9,342 bases of DNA from Thermoplasmata archaeon (GCA_013329495.1 DUKC01000212.1:1-9342); one strand, 5' to 3'. Positions 1 to 7,065 are shown, numbered from the stretch's first letter. The notes: a model not told the origin generated them from the sequence alone. Numbers and translations: made by a program.

Positions 1-16
1 AATTTTGTCTCTTTTT

Positions 17-769
17 TTACGGCCCTATAGCTTTTTGTACCTCTTCCTTCAGTTCCTGCAGTATCGAATGTCTGATCTTTGAAAAATATTCATCTGTTCG
101 ATTTCTGGGTCGTGCTAGTTCCACGTTAACCATTCTTTTTATCTTCCCCGGTCTTGATGTAACTGTTACAATGCGATCTGCCAAATACACAGCTTCGTCA
201 ACAGAGTGTGTAACAAACACCACTGTCCTTTTTTCCTTTCCCCAGATCTCAAGAAGCTCTTTCTGCATAAGGTTTCTCGTTTGTGCATCAAGTGACCCAA
301 AGGGCTCATCCATAAGCAATATTCTTGGCTCATTTGCGAGAACCCTTGCCAAACAAACGCGTTGCTTCATGCCTCCAGACAATTTATATGGGTATGTATC
401 TTCAAAACCTCTTAATTTAACCAGATCGATGTAGTAATCGCTTATCTTTCTTCGCTCTTCTTTCGTTAATTTTTTTATTTCTAACCCAAATTCGATGTTG
501 TGTCTCACAGTTCTCCATGGAAAGGGCGTGAATTCTTGAAATACCATCCCTCTGTCAGCCCCGGGGCCGTCAACTTCCCTGTCATCTACCGTTATCTTCC
601 CCCTGTCGGGTGATTCAATTCCAGCAATTAAACGGAGTAAAGTGGTTTTTCCGCAACCAGAGGGCCCGACTATACAGACAAATTCGCCATTATCAATAGA
701 CAAATCTACATTCTCCAAAGCCTGAACCTTTTCAAAGCTTTTAGATATTTTACTGATTTTAAGAGCCAT
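17..769 (-). CDS. ABC transporter ATP-binding protein, NitT/TauT (SsuB/TauB-like) type
   Basis: A 250-residue cytoplasmic ATPase that should power the importer encoded just upstream. All motifs of a working ABC nucleotide-binding domain are visible: Walker A GPSGCGKTT at about residues 35-43, Q-loop glutamine near 78, signature LSGGMKQR at 130-137, Walker B RILLMDEP at 149-156 followed by the D-loop SLD, and the switch histidine in VTHS at about 188. The length is usual for SsuB/TauB/NrtD proteins, which lack a long regulatory tail. The ATG directly abuts the permease stop (TAG then ATG), and a GGAGGG site at 775-780 sits 5 bases before the start, inside the permease end, so translation is probably coupled. 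No T-rich terminator is visible in the few bases after the stop. The family call is firm; the transported substrate cannot be read from this subunit. Confidence 0.95.
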   Translation of the reverse strand: MALKISKISKSFEKVQALENVDLSIDNGEFVCIVGPSGCGKTTLLRLIAGIESPDRGKITVDDREVDGPGADRGMVFQEFTPFPWRTVRHNIEFGLEIKKLTKEERRKISDYYIDLVKLRGFEDTYPYKLSGGMKQRVCLARVLANEPRILLMDEPFGSLDAQTRNLMQKELLEIWGKEKRTVVFVTHSVDEAVYLADRIVTVTSRPGKIKRMVNVELARPRNRTDEYFSKIRHSILQELKEEVQKAIGP

Positions 770-1585
770 CTATTCCCTCCATCGTGATAACCTTTTTTCA
801 AATTGTTCGAGCACTGCATTCATGATCCAGCCAATAATTCCAATGAATACCATGCCTGCAATCATACTTGGTATCCAGTACAGATCATAAGCTAGCCAGA
901 TATAATATCCCAATCCCAATCCCTGACGCATGCCAACCATTTCAGCAGCAACAATGCACATCCAGCCAATTCCAATACCAATACGCATTCCAGTCACAAT
1001 TGAAGGTATAGCTGATGGTATAACAACCTTTGTTAACAGATTATACCTTTTTGCGCCCAGTGTTTCAGCAGCTTCAATAAACTGTTTATCTATAGATCGT
1101 ACGCCCTGAGCGGCATTTAAAATTATTGGAAACACTATTCCAAGAAAGACTATGAAGATCGGTGCGTTAAGTGCAAATATCAGCAATCCAATGGGAATCC
1201 ATGCTATTGGAGGAATTGGTCTCAGGATTTCAATTATTGTACCCAGAAAATCATTAGCCGTTGAATTCCATCCTATAAAAAATCCGATGGGCACTCCTAC
1301 AAGACATGCGATCAAAAATCCCTCAAAAACCCTTAAAAGACTGGCCCCTGCATGATCCAGCAAACTTGCCTGGTATAAAGGACCCGTGGCATGTGGAAAT
1401 AATCCTTCTATTAACGCATCAAAAGTCTCTTTCGGTGTAGGCAAACTCTGCAGGTTATAATTTGTTAAAAAAGGGTTTCCTCCTCGTGCGATTACAATTA
1501 GTATATGCCAAATCAAAATAAAAGTTAATACTGCCATTATCCTTATGACAACAGATCTCCATCTTTTCCATCTTTTATCTGCCAT
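770..1585 (-). CDS. ABC transporter permease, NitT/TauT (SsuC/TauC-like) type
   Basis: A 271-residue inner-membrane permease of the binding-protein-dependent transport family. The N-terminus is basic (several K and R in the first ten residues), followed by a hydrophobic segment at about 12-33 and further membrane segments at about 85-105, 125-160, 200-217 and 238-260. The EAA loop that docks on the ATPase is clear: EAAETLGAKR starts at residue 171, with the conserved glycine at 177 and a proline near 190. Size and layout match SsuC/TauC/NrtB subunits, which work as homodimers. The gene lies 12 bases after the binding-protein stop, with a GGTGA ribosome site about 7 bases before the ATG, and ends exactly where the ATPase begins. 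The three genes therefore read as one transcript. The function is well supported; the substrate is unknown (sulfonate, taurine, nitrate or another small organic molecule). Confidence 0.94.
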   Translation of the reverse strand: MADKRWKRWRSVVIRIMAVLTFILIWHILIVIARGGNPFLTNYNLQSLPTPKETFDALIEGLFPHATGPLYQASLLDHAGASLLRVFEGFLIACLVGVPIGFFIGWNSTANDFLGTIIEILRPIPPIAWIPIGLLIFALNAPIFIVFLGIVFPIILNAAQGVRSIDKQFIEAAETLGAKRYNLLTKVVIPSAIPSIVTGMRIGIGIGWMCIVAAEMVGMRQGLGLGYYIWLAYDLYWIPSMIAGMVFIGIIGWIMNAVLEQFEKRLSRWRE

Positions 1586-1597
1586 AACTGTGTCACC

Positions 1598-2695
1598 CTA
1601 TAACGCTTTAATGCCAGATTTTTCACATGCCATGAGTAACAAAAAGTGTTGTACGGTTCCCGGCCCAGGATAGGCCAACCTTTTTCCAGCCAGATCTTTT
1701 ACACTATTAATGCCGATACCCTTTCTTACCATTATGGCAGTGCCATCATAGTTAACAGATGCTATTACCTTGATTCTCGCATCATTTTTATCGAAATCGT
1801 TTGCATTGATGCCTTGGATCGTCGCTGGGGCTATGCCGAGATAACCGATGTCAATGGTATCTTGTTTGAAACCATCCTGCATTTCTGCAGCGCCATTAAC
1901 GAATGGATCGTGCAGAGTAACAGATATATTGCAGTCTGAAAAAAAACCCTCTTCTTTTGCTACGAATAATGCCAGGTGGTGCAGGTCTGCACTGAGATAG
2001 CCAATACGCAATGATATCTCTTCTGGCAAACTTAAATTGGTATCAGCCTCATGCTCTTTCGCCCAACTTATGTACTTTCTCTCTACTATCGAATTGATGT
2101 ACGCATCTGTTGAAACGTAACCAGATGCTTCCCATTTTGATGACTCAAAAAGCCCATATTCCATCAATTTGTCTGCGTAAGTCTTAATTCCTATAAGATC
2201 TAGATCATAATCAAAATCAATGTTCTTGTTTGCAAGTTCAATAACCGACTCATTTTTGCCAGTGAGCTCTTTTGCGTAAGTAAGTAATTTGGAATGGTTT
2301 TCAGAATCTTTTGGTAATGCTTCATCGATCCATTCATTTGCACGCAGATGTGCAAGAGCTACACGTTTCAGGATGTCATCACCTTTTTCTTCTCCAACCT
2401 TTTCATACCAATTGTAATCGGCCGCCAGTATACAACATGGATGATGCGGCCAAATTTCACTGCTATTTACCAGGTATTCTCCTATACCTTCACTAAACAC
2501 CAATGAATTCCAGGGTTCCCAGCAGATCATGGCATCGATTGTGCCCGCTTCCATGCTTGTCATCATTGTTGCTCCACCCATCTTGATAAGAGTTACGCTT
2601 TTCTCTTCATTTTTTTCTATGCATCCCGTGGATAAAAAAATGGTAATTATCAATAAGCTTATCGCTGTTCTTTTGTTGTCAGTAAGAGATGTCAT
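1598..2695 (-). CDS. ABC transporter substrate-binding lipoprotein (NMT1/SsuA-like), apparently circularly permuted
   Basis: A 365-residue surface lipoprotein, first gene of the importer operon. Residues 1-25 form a signal peptide: basic start, hydrophobic core (about 11-22) and a lipobox ending in STGC with the anchor cysteine at 25. What follows is in an unusual order. Residues 33 to about 216 carry the motifs expected in the second part of this family (MGGATMM, AGTIDAMICWEPW, IWPHHPCC). Residues 227-365 carry those expected at the mature N-terminus (LRIGYLSADLHHLALFVAKE, DIGYLGIAPA, GINSVKDLAGKRLAYPGPGTVQ) and stop right after KSGIKAL. Joining the end to residue 33 restores the normal motif order without an obvious gap. 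A linker rich in charged residues (about 212-226) joins the two parts. Total mature length is normal, so nothing seems lost. It could be a real permutation or an assembly artefact. Ligand unknown. Confidence 0.85.
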   Translation of the reverse strand: MTSLTDNKRTAISLLIITIFLSTGCIEKNEEKSVTLIKMGGATMMTSMEAGTIDAMICWEPWNSLVFSEGIGEYLVNSSEIWPHHPCCILAADYNWYEKVGEEKGDDILKRVALAHLRANEWIDEALPKDSENHSKLLTYAKELTGKNESVIELANKNIDFDYDLDLIGIKTYADKLMEYGLFESSKWEASGYVSTDAYINSIVERKYISWAKEHEADTNLSLPEEISLRIGYLSADLHHLALFVAKEEGFFSDCNISVTLHDPFVNGAAEMQDGFKQDTIDIGYLGIAPATIQGINANDFDKNDARIKVIASVNYDGTAIMVRKGIGINSVKDLAGKRLAYPGPGTVQHFLLLMACEKSGIKAL

Positions 2696-2714
2696 ATAGA
2701 AACTATCTCATTTT

Positions 2715-2726
2715 CTATTTAAATAG
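2715..2726 (-). promoter_or_regulatory. TATA box for the ABC importer operon
   Basis: The perfect 12-base palindrome CTATTTAAATAG contains a near-consensus archaeal TATA element. Its centre is about 26 bases before the ATG at 2695. Archaeal transcription starts about 25 bases after the TATA centre, so the mRNA would begin at or next to the start codon. No Shine-Dalgarno match is seen between the box and the ATG, which fits a leaderless message. Placement is inferred from spacing only. Confidence 0.6.
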
Positions 2727-2779
2727 TTAACTCACATATCTTGAATAAATTTTGAAAGTTTCTTGTTCCTGAGATTGTT

Positions 2780-2935
2780 CTACTTAAAGAGCTTTTTCAA
2801 AAATCTCCCCAGTCGTCTGTAAGAAAGAAAACATGAAAAGGGCCACAAACTGAATAAAAGATCATAGATAGAGCCTTCTCTCTTGACCAGTCTTTCATAA
2901 AGACATTTAGACCTTAAGTTGGCTATAATGGTAAA
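2780..2935 (-). pseudogene. possible gene remnant (about 50 codons, no start codon)
   Basis: The minus strand here is open for about 50 codons up to a TAG at 2780-2782. It encodes a basic, partly hydrophobic peptide that includes LYERLVKREGSIYDLL, then LWPF, and ends YRRLGRFLKKLFK. There is no ATG, GTG or convincing TTG start at its head, and a stop lies just upstream. The residue pattern looks more protein-like than random A+T-rich DNA, so it may be the tail of a lost gene. I do not recognise the family. It could equally be a chance open frame. Confidence 0.2.
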
Positions 2936-2947
2936 TTATTTAAATAA
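2936..2947 (+). promoter_or_regulatory. TATA box for the small gene and DUF2111 gene
   Basis: The perfect palindrome TTATTTAAATAA includes TTTAAATA, a strong archaeal TATA match. A start of transcription near 2967 would give a leader of about 50 bases before the ATG at 3019, with a GGAGG site inside it. The element shares its core TATTTAAATA with the divergent importer promoter at 2715-2726. Because it is palindromic its direction is not fixed by sequence; the plus-strand gene downstream is the reason for the strand given. Confidence 0.45.
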
Positions 2948-3018
2948 GCCTGCACTATTAAAGTATGGGAAAAAATTGTATATGGAGAGAAACAATAACT
3001 TGAAAATGGAGGAAGAAA

Positions 3019-3159
3019 ATGAAACAAAACAGAAAAATTAGCTCTTTTTTAGTGAGTTTTTTTAACTTCTTTCAACAGAGATCCAAAAAAGTATTGGCTT
3101 GCTCTCTGGCAGATCTAACATTGACGAATGAAAATGCACAAGATCTAGATCTCCTGTAA
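3019..3159 (+). CDS. small hypothetical protein, 46 residues
   Basis: An ATG preceded by GGAGG (3009-3013) at a 5-base spacing opens a 46-codon frame ending in TAA. The product begins MKQNRKISSFLVSFFNFF, a basic start and a short hydrophobic stretch (about 9-18), and ends in an acidic tail, QDLDLL. It could be a small membrane-associated protein. The next gene's own ribosome site (AAGGAG) follows within a few bases and its ATG is 16 bases past this stop, so the two would be co-transcribed. I do not recognise any family. The strong ribosome site and tight spacing are the main support. It could also be a leader peptide. Confidence 0.4.
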   Translation: MKQNRKISSFLVSFFNFFQQRSKKVLACSLADLTLTNENAQDLDLL

Positions 3160-3175
3160 GAGCAAGGAGTTAAGA

Positions 3176-3605
3176 ATGAAAATGAAAAAAAAAATCCAGA
3201 TCAATAAGTGAAGACTCAACTGGTGAGGCAATCGCACCAATTGCAAAGGCAGTGCATGATTTATTTGAAGTACCAGTGGCCATGCGTTCAAAAAATAAGG
3301 GGGGCATATGTATTGAAAAGGGAGCAGTTATTGATTTTGAATACACAGGTCCAATATTAGAACAGGTTCTCAATGAAAATAGATTAATACAAACAATTCC
3401 CACCTCTGGCAGATACAAAGGTGTACCAGTTATTGTTGCTCCGATCAGGAACAGCAATGGAGATGCAATAGCGGCTTTAGGAATCGTTGATGTGGTTGGA
3501 ACGATAAATTTAGGAGCTATGCTCGCTGATTCGCCTCTCGTTTCTACAAAAGTTAAGTCACGTACAGAACCTAAACAACTGAAAAAAGATTACCCTAAAA
3601 TTTAG
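3176..3605 (+). CDS. DUF2111-family protein with an apparent frameshift in an A10 run
   Basis: The body matches the DUF2111 family of methanogenic archaea, of unknown function, as I recall it: VAMRSKNKGGICIEKGAVID, EYTGPILEQVLNENR, then GRYKGVPVIVAPIRNSNGDA. The frame with the conserved N-terminal stretch ISEDSTGEAIAPIAKAVHDL is open from 3186 but has no ATG. The first formal start in it, GTG at 3252, would cut off this stretch. An ATG at 3176 with AAGGAG (3164-3169) 6 bases before it has the right position but is in another frame and stops at 3209. A run of ten A at 3185-3194 lies between. Removing one A joins MKMKKK to SRSISEDST and gives about 142 residues. So this is a sequence error in a homopolymer, slippage by polymerase or ribosome, or a fresh mutation. 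The protein looks soluble, with no membrane segment. Confidence 0.8.
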
Positions 3606-3775
3606 TTGGGTCGTGCGCTTAGATTTTTGTTTACAGCTAAGAACTAAACAGATTAAAGTTATTGTCCAGAAACTTTTTAATTCGCTTCTTGGCAAAACTG
3701 AGTTGTAAGAATAACTCTATTTTTATCGGAAAATCGTTAAGTTGATGGTCTCATTCGGAATTATGCACGACAATA
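3606..3775. other. A+T-rich intergenic region
   Basis: No coding frame or RNA gene is recognisable here. A short T-rich stretch at about 3619-3629 could help end transcription of the DUF2111 gene, since archaeal RNA polymerase stops at oligo-T on the non-template strand, but it is interrupted and weak. Confidence 0.3.
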
Positions 3776-3789
3776 TTAATTATTTATAC
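3776..3789 (+). promoter_or_regulatory. probable TATA box of the symporter gene
   Basis: The stretch containing TTATTTATA lies upstream of the symporter. From its centre near 3783, transcription would start about 3806-3810, inside the first codons of the ATG at 3800. This favours the second ATG at 3812 as the true start. Placement rests on spacing and composition only. Confidence 0.4.
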
Positions 3790-3811
3790 AGAAAGAGATA
3801 TGGAGCTATCG

Positions 3812-5218
3812 ATGAACGTCGTTCTCTTAATAGTCATCCTATACCTTGTCATCTGCATGCTTATGGGGGCCTATGGAAAGACCAAGACACACACTGCTGT
3901 CGACTTCCTGATAGCCAATCGACGAATGCCCTGGTGGGTTGCCAGCCTTTCTATAGCTGCCACGCTTATTGGATCGGGTGTTACCCTCGGGGTGGGAGAG
4001 CTGGGTTATTCCATTGGCATATCTGGGGTGCTCTATCCCTTATGCCTGGCGTTCGGTCTGATCATATGTATGGCACTGGCGGCAGCTCGTTTTAGACAAT
4101 CAGATGCATACACTGTTCCGGAGCTGTTTGAGCGTTACTACGGAGTGGAATCCAGGGTCTGGGTGGCCGTGGTGAATACCATTCCCCTCATATCGATGCT
4201 GGCCGGGCAATTTCTGGCAGGAGGTGTTGTCTTGTCTGCCGTCACAGACATGCCCATCCACTGGTGCATCCACATAACCGCCATGATCGTCATTTTGTAT
4301 GTATGCATCGGAGGCATCTGGGCCGTCTCTCTCACTGACTGCTTCCAGACGATCGTCATCTACTCCGGTCTGATCGCGTTGGCTGTGGTCACCTGCATAA
4401 AGTTCGGGGGCTGGTCCACCCTCCTGTCCCAGTTACCTCCAGGGCACTCGAACTGGCTTGCTGCCGGACGCTATAGACTTAGTTCTTATATAGGGTGTGT
4501 GCTCATGTTCTGGTTCATCAGCCAGCCATGGCTCCAGCGATGCGCCGCCTCAAAAAGTCCTCAAGAGGCAAGAAAGGCGGGATTGCTGGCCTCCCTTCTC
4601 ATATTTCCAATAGGTTTTTTGGCTATTTTCGCAGGATTGGTGGCCAGACTGAAACTACCGGGCATCGACCCAACGCAGGCGGTTCCCCTGGCAATGCTCG
4701 AATTCTTCCCACCAATCGTTGGTGGCGTGTTCTGTGCCGGAATCATCGCTGCCTGCATGTCCTGCTCTGACTCTTGGCTGCATGCCTCTGCCACAATAGT
4801 CGTGAAGGACATCTACGAGCGATTGTTTAATTCCAATGCGTCTGATAAAAAAATGCTCGCTGTGTCAATCGCTGTCTGTGGAGCGATCGGAGGGCTGGGA
4901 TGGTTGCTGGCCCTGATCGCCTCGCAGGAAATCGTAGCGTTAGTGCTGTTGTTCGTGGCGTTTCAGCCAATTTACATCGCCCCCCTCTTTTCGGCATGGT
5001 TCTGTCACAGGAGACGGCTGACTAGGTGGGCTGCCTTCGGAAACGTGGCAGTTGCCACGGGACTGGCTGCAGCATTTACGGTCTATCAACCATGGGGATT
5101 GCACCCAGTTATACCAACAGCTCTGGTAGCCTATGGCCTCACAGCCCTTTGTCTTATACTCCCATATACCTCATGCTCCCTGAAAGAAAAAACCACGATC
5201 AAATGTGAGAACATGTAA
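3812..5218 (+). CDS. sodium:solute symporter family (SSS) transporter
   Basis: A very hydrophobic membrane protein of about 468 residues with roughly a dozen membrane segments, as in the SSS family (proline, pantothenate and related uptake driven by sodium). Family marks include an early GxYGKTKT loop followed by DFLIANRRMPWW, a glycine-rich second helix region (IGSGVTLGVGELGYSIGISG) and the SSS signature GGIWAVSLTDCFQ. An in-frame ATG at 3800 is also possible (472 residues), but GGAG at 3802-3805 sits 6 bases before the ATG at 3812 and the promoter spacing also favours it. Base composition is unlike the neighbours: 35 of 60 bases at 4201-4260 are G or C, against 24 of 60 at 2101-2160 in the binding-protein gene. 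This may reflect transfer. It stops 15 bases from the convergent marker 11 gene. Substrate not determinable. Confidence 0.92.
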   Translation: MNVVLLIVILYLVICMLMGAYGKTKTHTAVDFLIANRRMPWWVASLSIAATLIGSGVTLGVGELGYSIGISGVLYPLCLAFGLIICMALAAARFRQSDAYTVPELFERYYGVESRVWVAVVNTIPLISMLAGQFLAGGVVLSAVTDMPIHWCIHITAMIVILYVCIGGIWAVSLTDCFQTIVIYSGLIALAVVTCIKFGGWSTLLSQLPPGHSNWLAAGRYRLSSYIGCVLMFWFISQPWLQRCAASKSPQEARKAGLLASLLIFPIGFLAIFAGLVARLKLPGIDPTQAVPLAMLEFFPPIVGGVFCAGIIAACMSCSDSWLHASATIVVKDIYERLFNSNASDKKMLAVSIAVCGAIGGLGWLLALIASQEIVALVLLFVAFQPIYIAPLFSAWFCHRRRLTRWAAFGNVAVATGLAAAFTVYQPWGLHPVIPTALVAYGLTALCLILPYTSCSLKEKTTIKCENM

Positions 5219-5233
5219 AATGGTTGAAGGATC

Positions 5234-6223
5234 CTACTGCAAATGTCCCTTCCTTTTCAGAGCGGGATCATCAAAGAGAGCTGCTGCTTCCAACCCACTC
5301 ATTGAATATGATATTGAAGCAAGAGCACCAATAAAACCCTCTTCACCCGTTATCTTTATAAATTGAACATCATTTTTAGATGCAATTTCCTTTGCAAGGT
5401 CCAAATCAATTATTTCTGATTTCACTTTTGATCCGTACTCTTTTAGTCCCGCGGGTATCTCGATCCCGGTAAAAATTGCTAAAGCGGTATCATCAGATTT
5501 TGTCATTTCTCCAACCCTCTTTATTACCAGCTTCTTTATCTCTTCCATCTTTTTTGTTTCGACAGCCAGCGTCAAACAGATAGAAACACAATTTGTGGTT
5601 TTATTCTTCACTTTTGGGTTCAGTTGCACTATGCGGTGATCCAGAAATTCAACTCCCCTCATTTTATCCAGTTCTTCCCCGATTTTTAAAGCAAGGAACC
5701 ATGTTGCTCCCTCTTCTTTTGTGTCAGTATCATCAATCCCTACGATCAACTTTTGCATCTCAGGAGTCACCACGATCACGCGAGATGCGTGTGCTCCGCC
5801 TATCTCTTCCAGATCTTTTTTGGTTGGGTATATGACCCTTTTGACTCCTGGAGATTGAGCGAGACACGCAGAAAGCCCCAATCCGCCTCCCGCAATTCCG
5901 GCCCATTTAGTATAGACCTCATCATTCTTTATTTCAACACTCTCCAGCGCCTGTCCTCCCATCTCAATGCTGGAGGGCCCAAATGAAACGGGCTCGTTTC
6001 CTATTCTCGCAATCATGTGAAGAATTTTTCCATCTGTCCATGCTTTTTCGACTATTCCCCCAGCCCTCAATCTATTCACAACATCCCACTCTACGGTTCC
6101 TTTGACAGAGCATTCTTCTATTATTTCGCACATCCTCTTCCTTTCGTCCACCAGTGTCAAAAATTTTTTTGAGAACAGCTTTCCAAATCTCTTTCTCACC
6201 TCATCTGGATCCATTTCTATCAT
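5234..6223 (-). CDS. methanogenesis marker protein 11
   Basis: A 329-residue soluble protein matching methanogenesis marker 11, a family found in methane-metabolising archaea and without a settled function. A central motif IVGIDDTDTKEEGATWFLA (about 160-178) recalls the IGIDDTDS segment of the archaeal tRNA(Ile2) agmatinyl-cytidine synthetase TiaS. The later stretches RIVQLNPKVKNKTTN (197-211) and ITGEEGFIGALASI (291-304) fit the same fold. The N-terminal part has a glycine-rich segment, WAGIAGGGLGLSA (107-119). It is the last gene of the marker operon. It starts 5 bases after the marker 4 stop, and the ribosome site GGTGA overlaps that stop, so translation is likely coupled. A second ATG three codons in is possible. 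It ends close to the convergent symporter, and no terminator hairpin or T-run is visible in the gap. Confidence 0.88.
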   Translation of the reverse strand: MIEMDPDEVRKRFGKLFSKKFLTLVDERKRMCEIIEECSVKGTVEWDVVNRLRAGGIVEKAWTDGKILHMIARIGNEPVSFGPSSIEMGGQALESVEIKNDEVYTKWAGIAGGGLGLSACLAQSPGVKRVIYPTKKDLEEIGGAHASRVIVVTPEMQKLIVGIDDTDTKEEGATWFLALKIGEELDKMRGVEFLDHRIVQLNPKVKNKTTNCVSICLTLAVETKKMEEIKKLVIKRVGEMTKSDDTALAIFTGIEIPAGLKEYGSKVKSEIIDLDLAKEIASKNDVQFIKITGEEGFIGALASISYSMSGLEAAALFDDPALKRKGHLQ

Positions 6224-6228
6224 CTATT

Positions 6229-7065
6229 TCACCACCCTTCACTGAGAAAACTTGCCAGCGCGATCGCAATTGTATACTCTTCGCTAGATTGCGCCCTTGA
6301 AGTGTCGACTATTAATCTATTCAGTCCCACGAAGGGTGCCCCATATCCATATTCACCACCAAGAAAGGTTAGAGTTCTGAATATCAGATTGCCAGAAACT
6401 CCGTCTGGTGCCAATAGAAAATCTGCTTTTTCTCTTATTGCATCTTCAATCAGTATGTGATAGTGTTTTATGTTCTTTGCTATTCCGTCTCTCTTCGCCA
6501 TACTTACAACACGCTCTGCGTCATCGATGGTTCTGTCCACAAATTCTGAGCGCCCTCTATCTTCAGCTCTTCCTCCACTGAGCACAGCAATTTTTGGCTC
6601 TATTCCAAGTTTGTTCGCAAGTTTTACGCCTTCTTTTAGCAGAAAATTTTTGTCTGATACGTCGTAGCCTTCATCAATGCCTACAGGAGCAAAAAGAAAC
6701 TCGTGGCCGTCATGGGCTCTAAGCAGTGCGACCCTTCCTATCTTTTTCGGTTTCATCTGTTCTTTTATCTCAAAAAGCATTTTTGTGGCTTTTAACGTTC
6801 CCCTTACGCAAGCATCGATTTCTCCATTTAACAGCAATTCCACCATCTCTTTTTCTGGATAGGATGAATGGACAATTTCAACCTCTTTGGAAGTACACTT
6901 TTCAAAACATTTTTCATTTCCCACCAAAACTATTCTAGCATATTCAAGTGATTTTCCAACACTTTCTATAATTTTTTGTTGGTAATCCGATTGCTCAGAT
7001 CCCACTCCAATTGCCACTTTTGCATAGGAGCTTTTTGCTCCATTCTTTATCTTTTCTATAAGCAT
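6229..7065 (-). CDS. mtxX: methanogenesis marker protein 4 (MtxX, phosphotransacetylase-like)
   Basis: A 278-residue soluble protein of the MtxX/marker 4 family, distantly related to phosphate acetyl/butyryl transferases. Visible family-like stretches are AIGVGSEQSD near the N-terminus, GEIDACVRGTLKA in the middle, KIAVLSGGRAEDRGRS (about 158-173) and LLAPDGVSGNLIFRTLTFLGG (about 218-238), where phosphotransacetylases have their phosphate and CoA site. MtxX was once described as a methyltransferase-related subunit, but its reaction is not established. Its ATG directly follows the marker 2 stop (TGA then ATG), with only a modest AAGG-type ribosome site, so it is probably translated by coupling. 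Marker 11 follows after 5 bases. The family call is good; the function remains open. Confidence 0.87.
   Translation of the reverse strand: MLIEKIKNGAKSSYAKVAIGVGSEQSDYQQKIIESVGKSLEYARIVLVGNEKCFEKCTSKEVEIVHSSYPEKEMVELLLNGEIDACVRGTLKATKMLFEIKEQMKPKKIGRVALLRAHDGHEFLFAPVGIDEGYDVSDKNFLLKEGVKLANKLGIEPKIAVLSGGRAEDRGRSEFVDRTIDDAERVVSMAKRDGIAKNIKHYHILIEDAIREKADFLLAPDGVSGNLIFRTLTFLGGEYGYGAPFVGLNRLIVDTSRAQSSEEYTIAIALASFLSEGW

Noticed and set aside
1598..2695. The binding protein as a decayed fusion of two different genes
   Set aside because: Each half supplies exactly the part missing from the other, the sum is one normal-length protein, and the frame is intact, so permutation fits better than fusion or decay.
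3170..3457. A 95-codon minus-strand frame across the DUF2111 gene
   Set aside because: It is antisense to the conserved DUF2111 body, and its translated end is just the complement of the A-run (phenylalanines).
3252..3605. DUF2111 starting at the GTG at 3252
   Set aside because: The conserved N-terminal stretch ISEDSTGEAIAPIAKA lies upstream in the same frame, and no ribosome site precedes this GTG; a start at 3176 with a frame change explains the data better.
3742..4095. A 117-codon plus-strand frame overlapping the symporter start
   Set aside because: It overlaps the symporter in another frame, and its translation has no family features; the symporter frame has clear SSS motifs there.
5219..5233. 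A terminator between the convergent symporter and marker 11 genes
   Set aside because: The 15-base gap shows no hairpin and no T-run on either strand.
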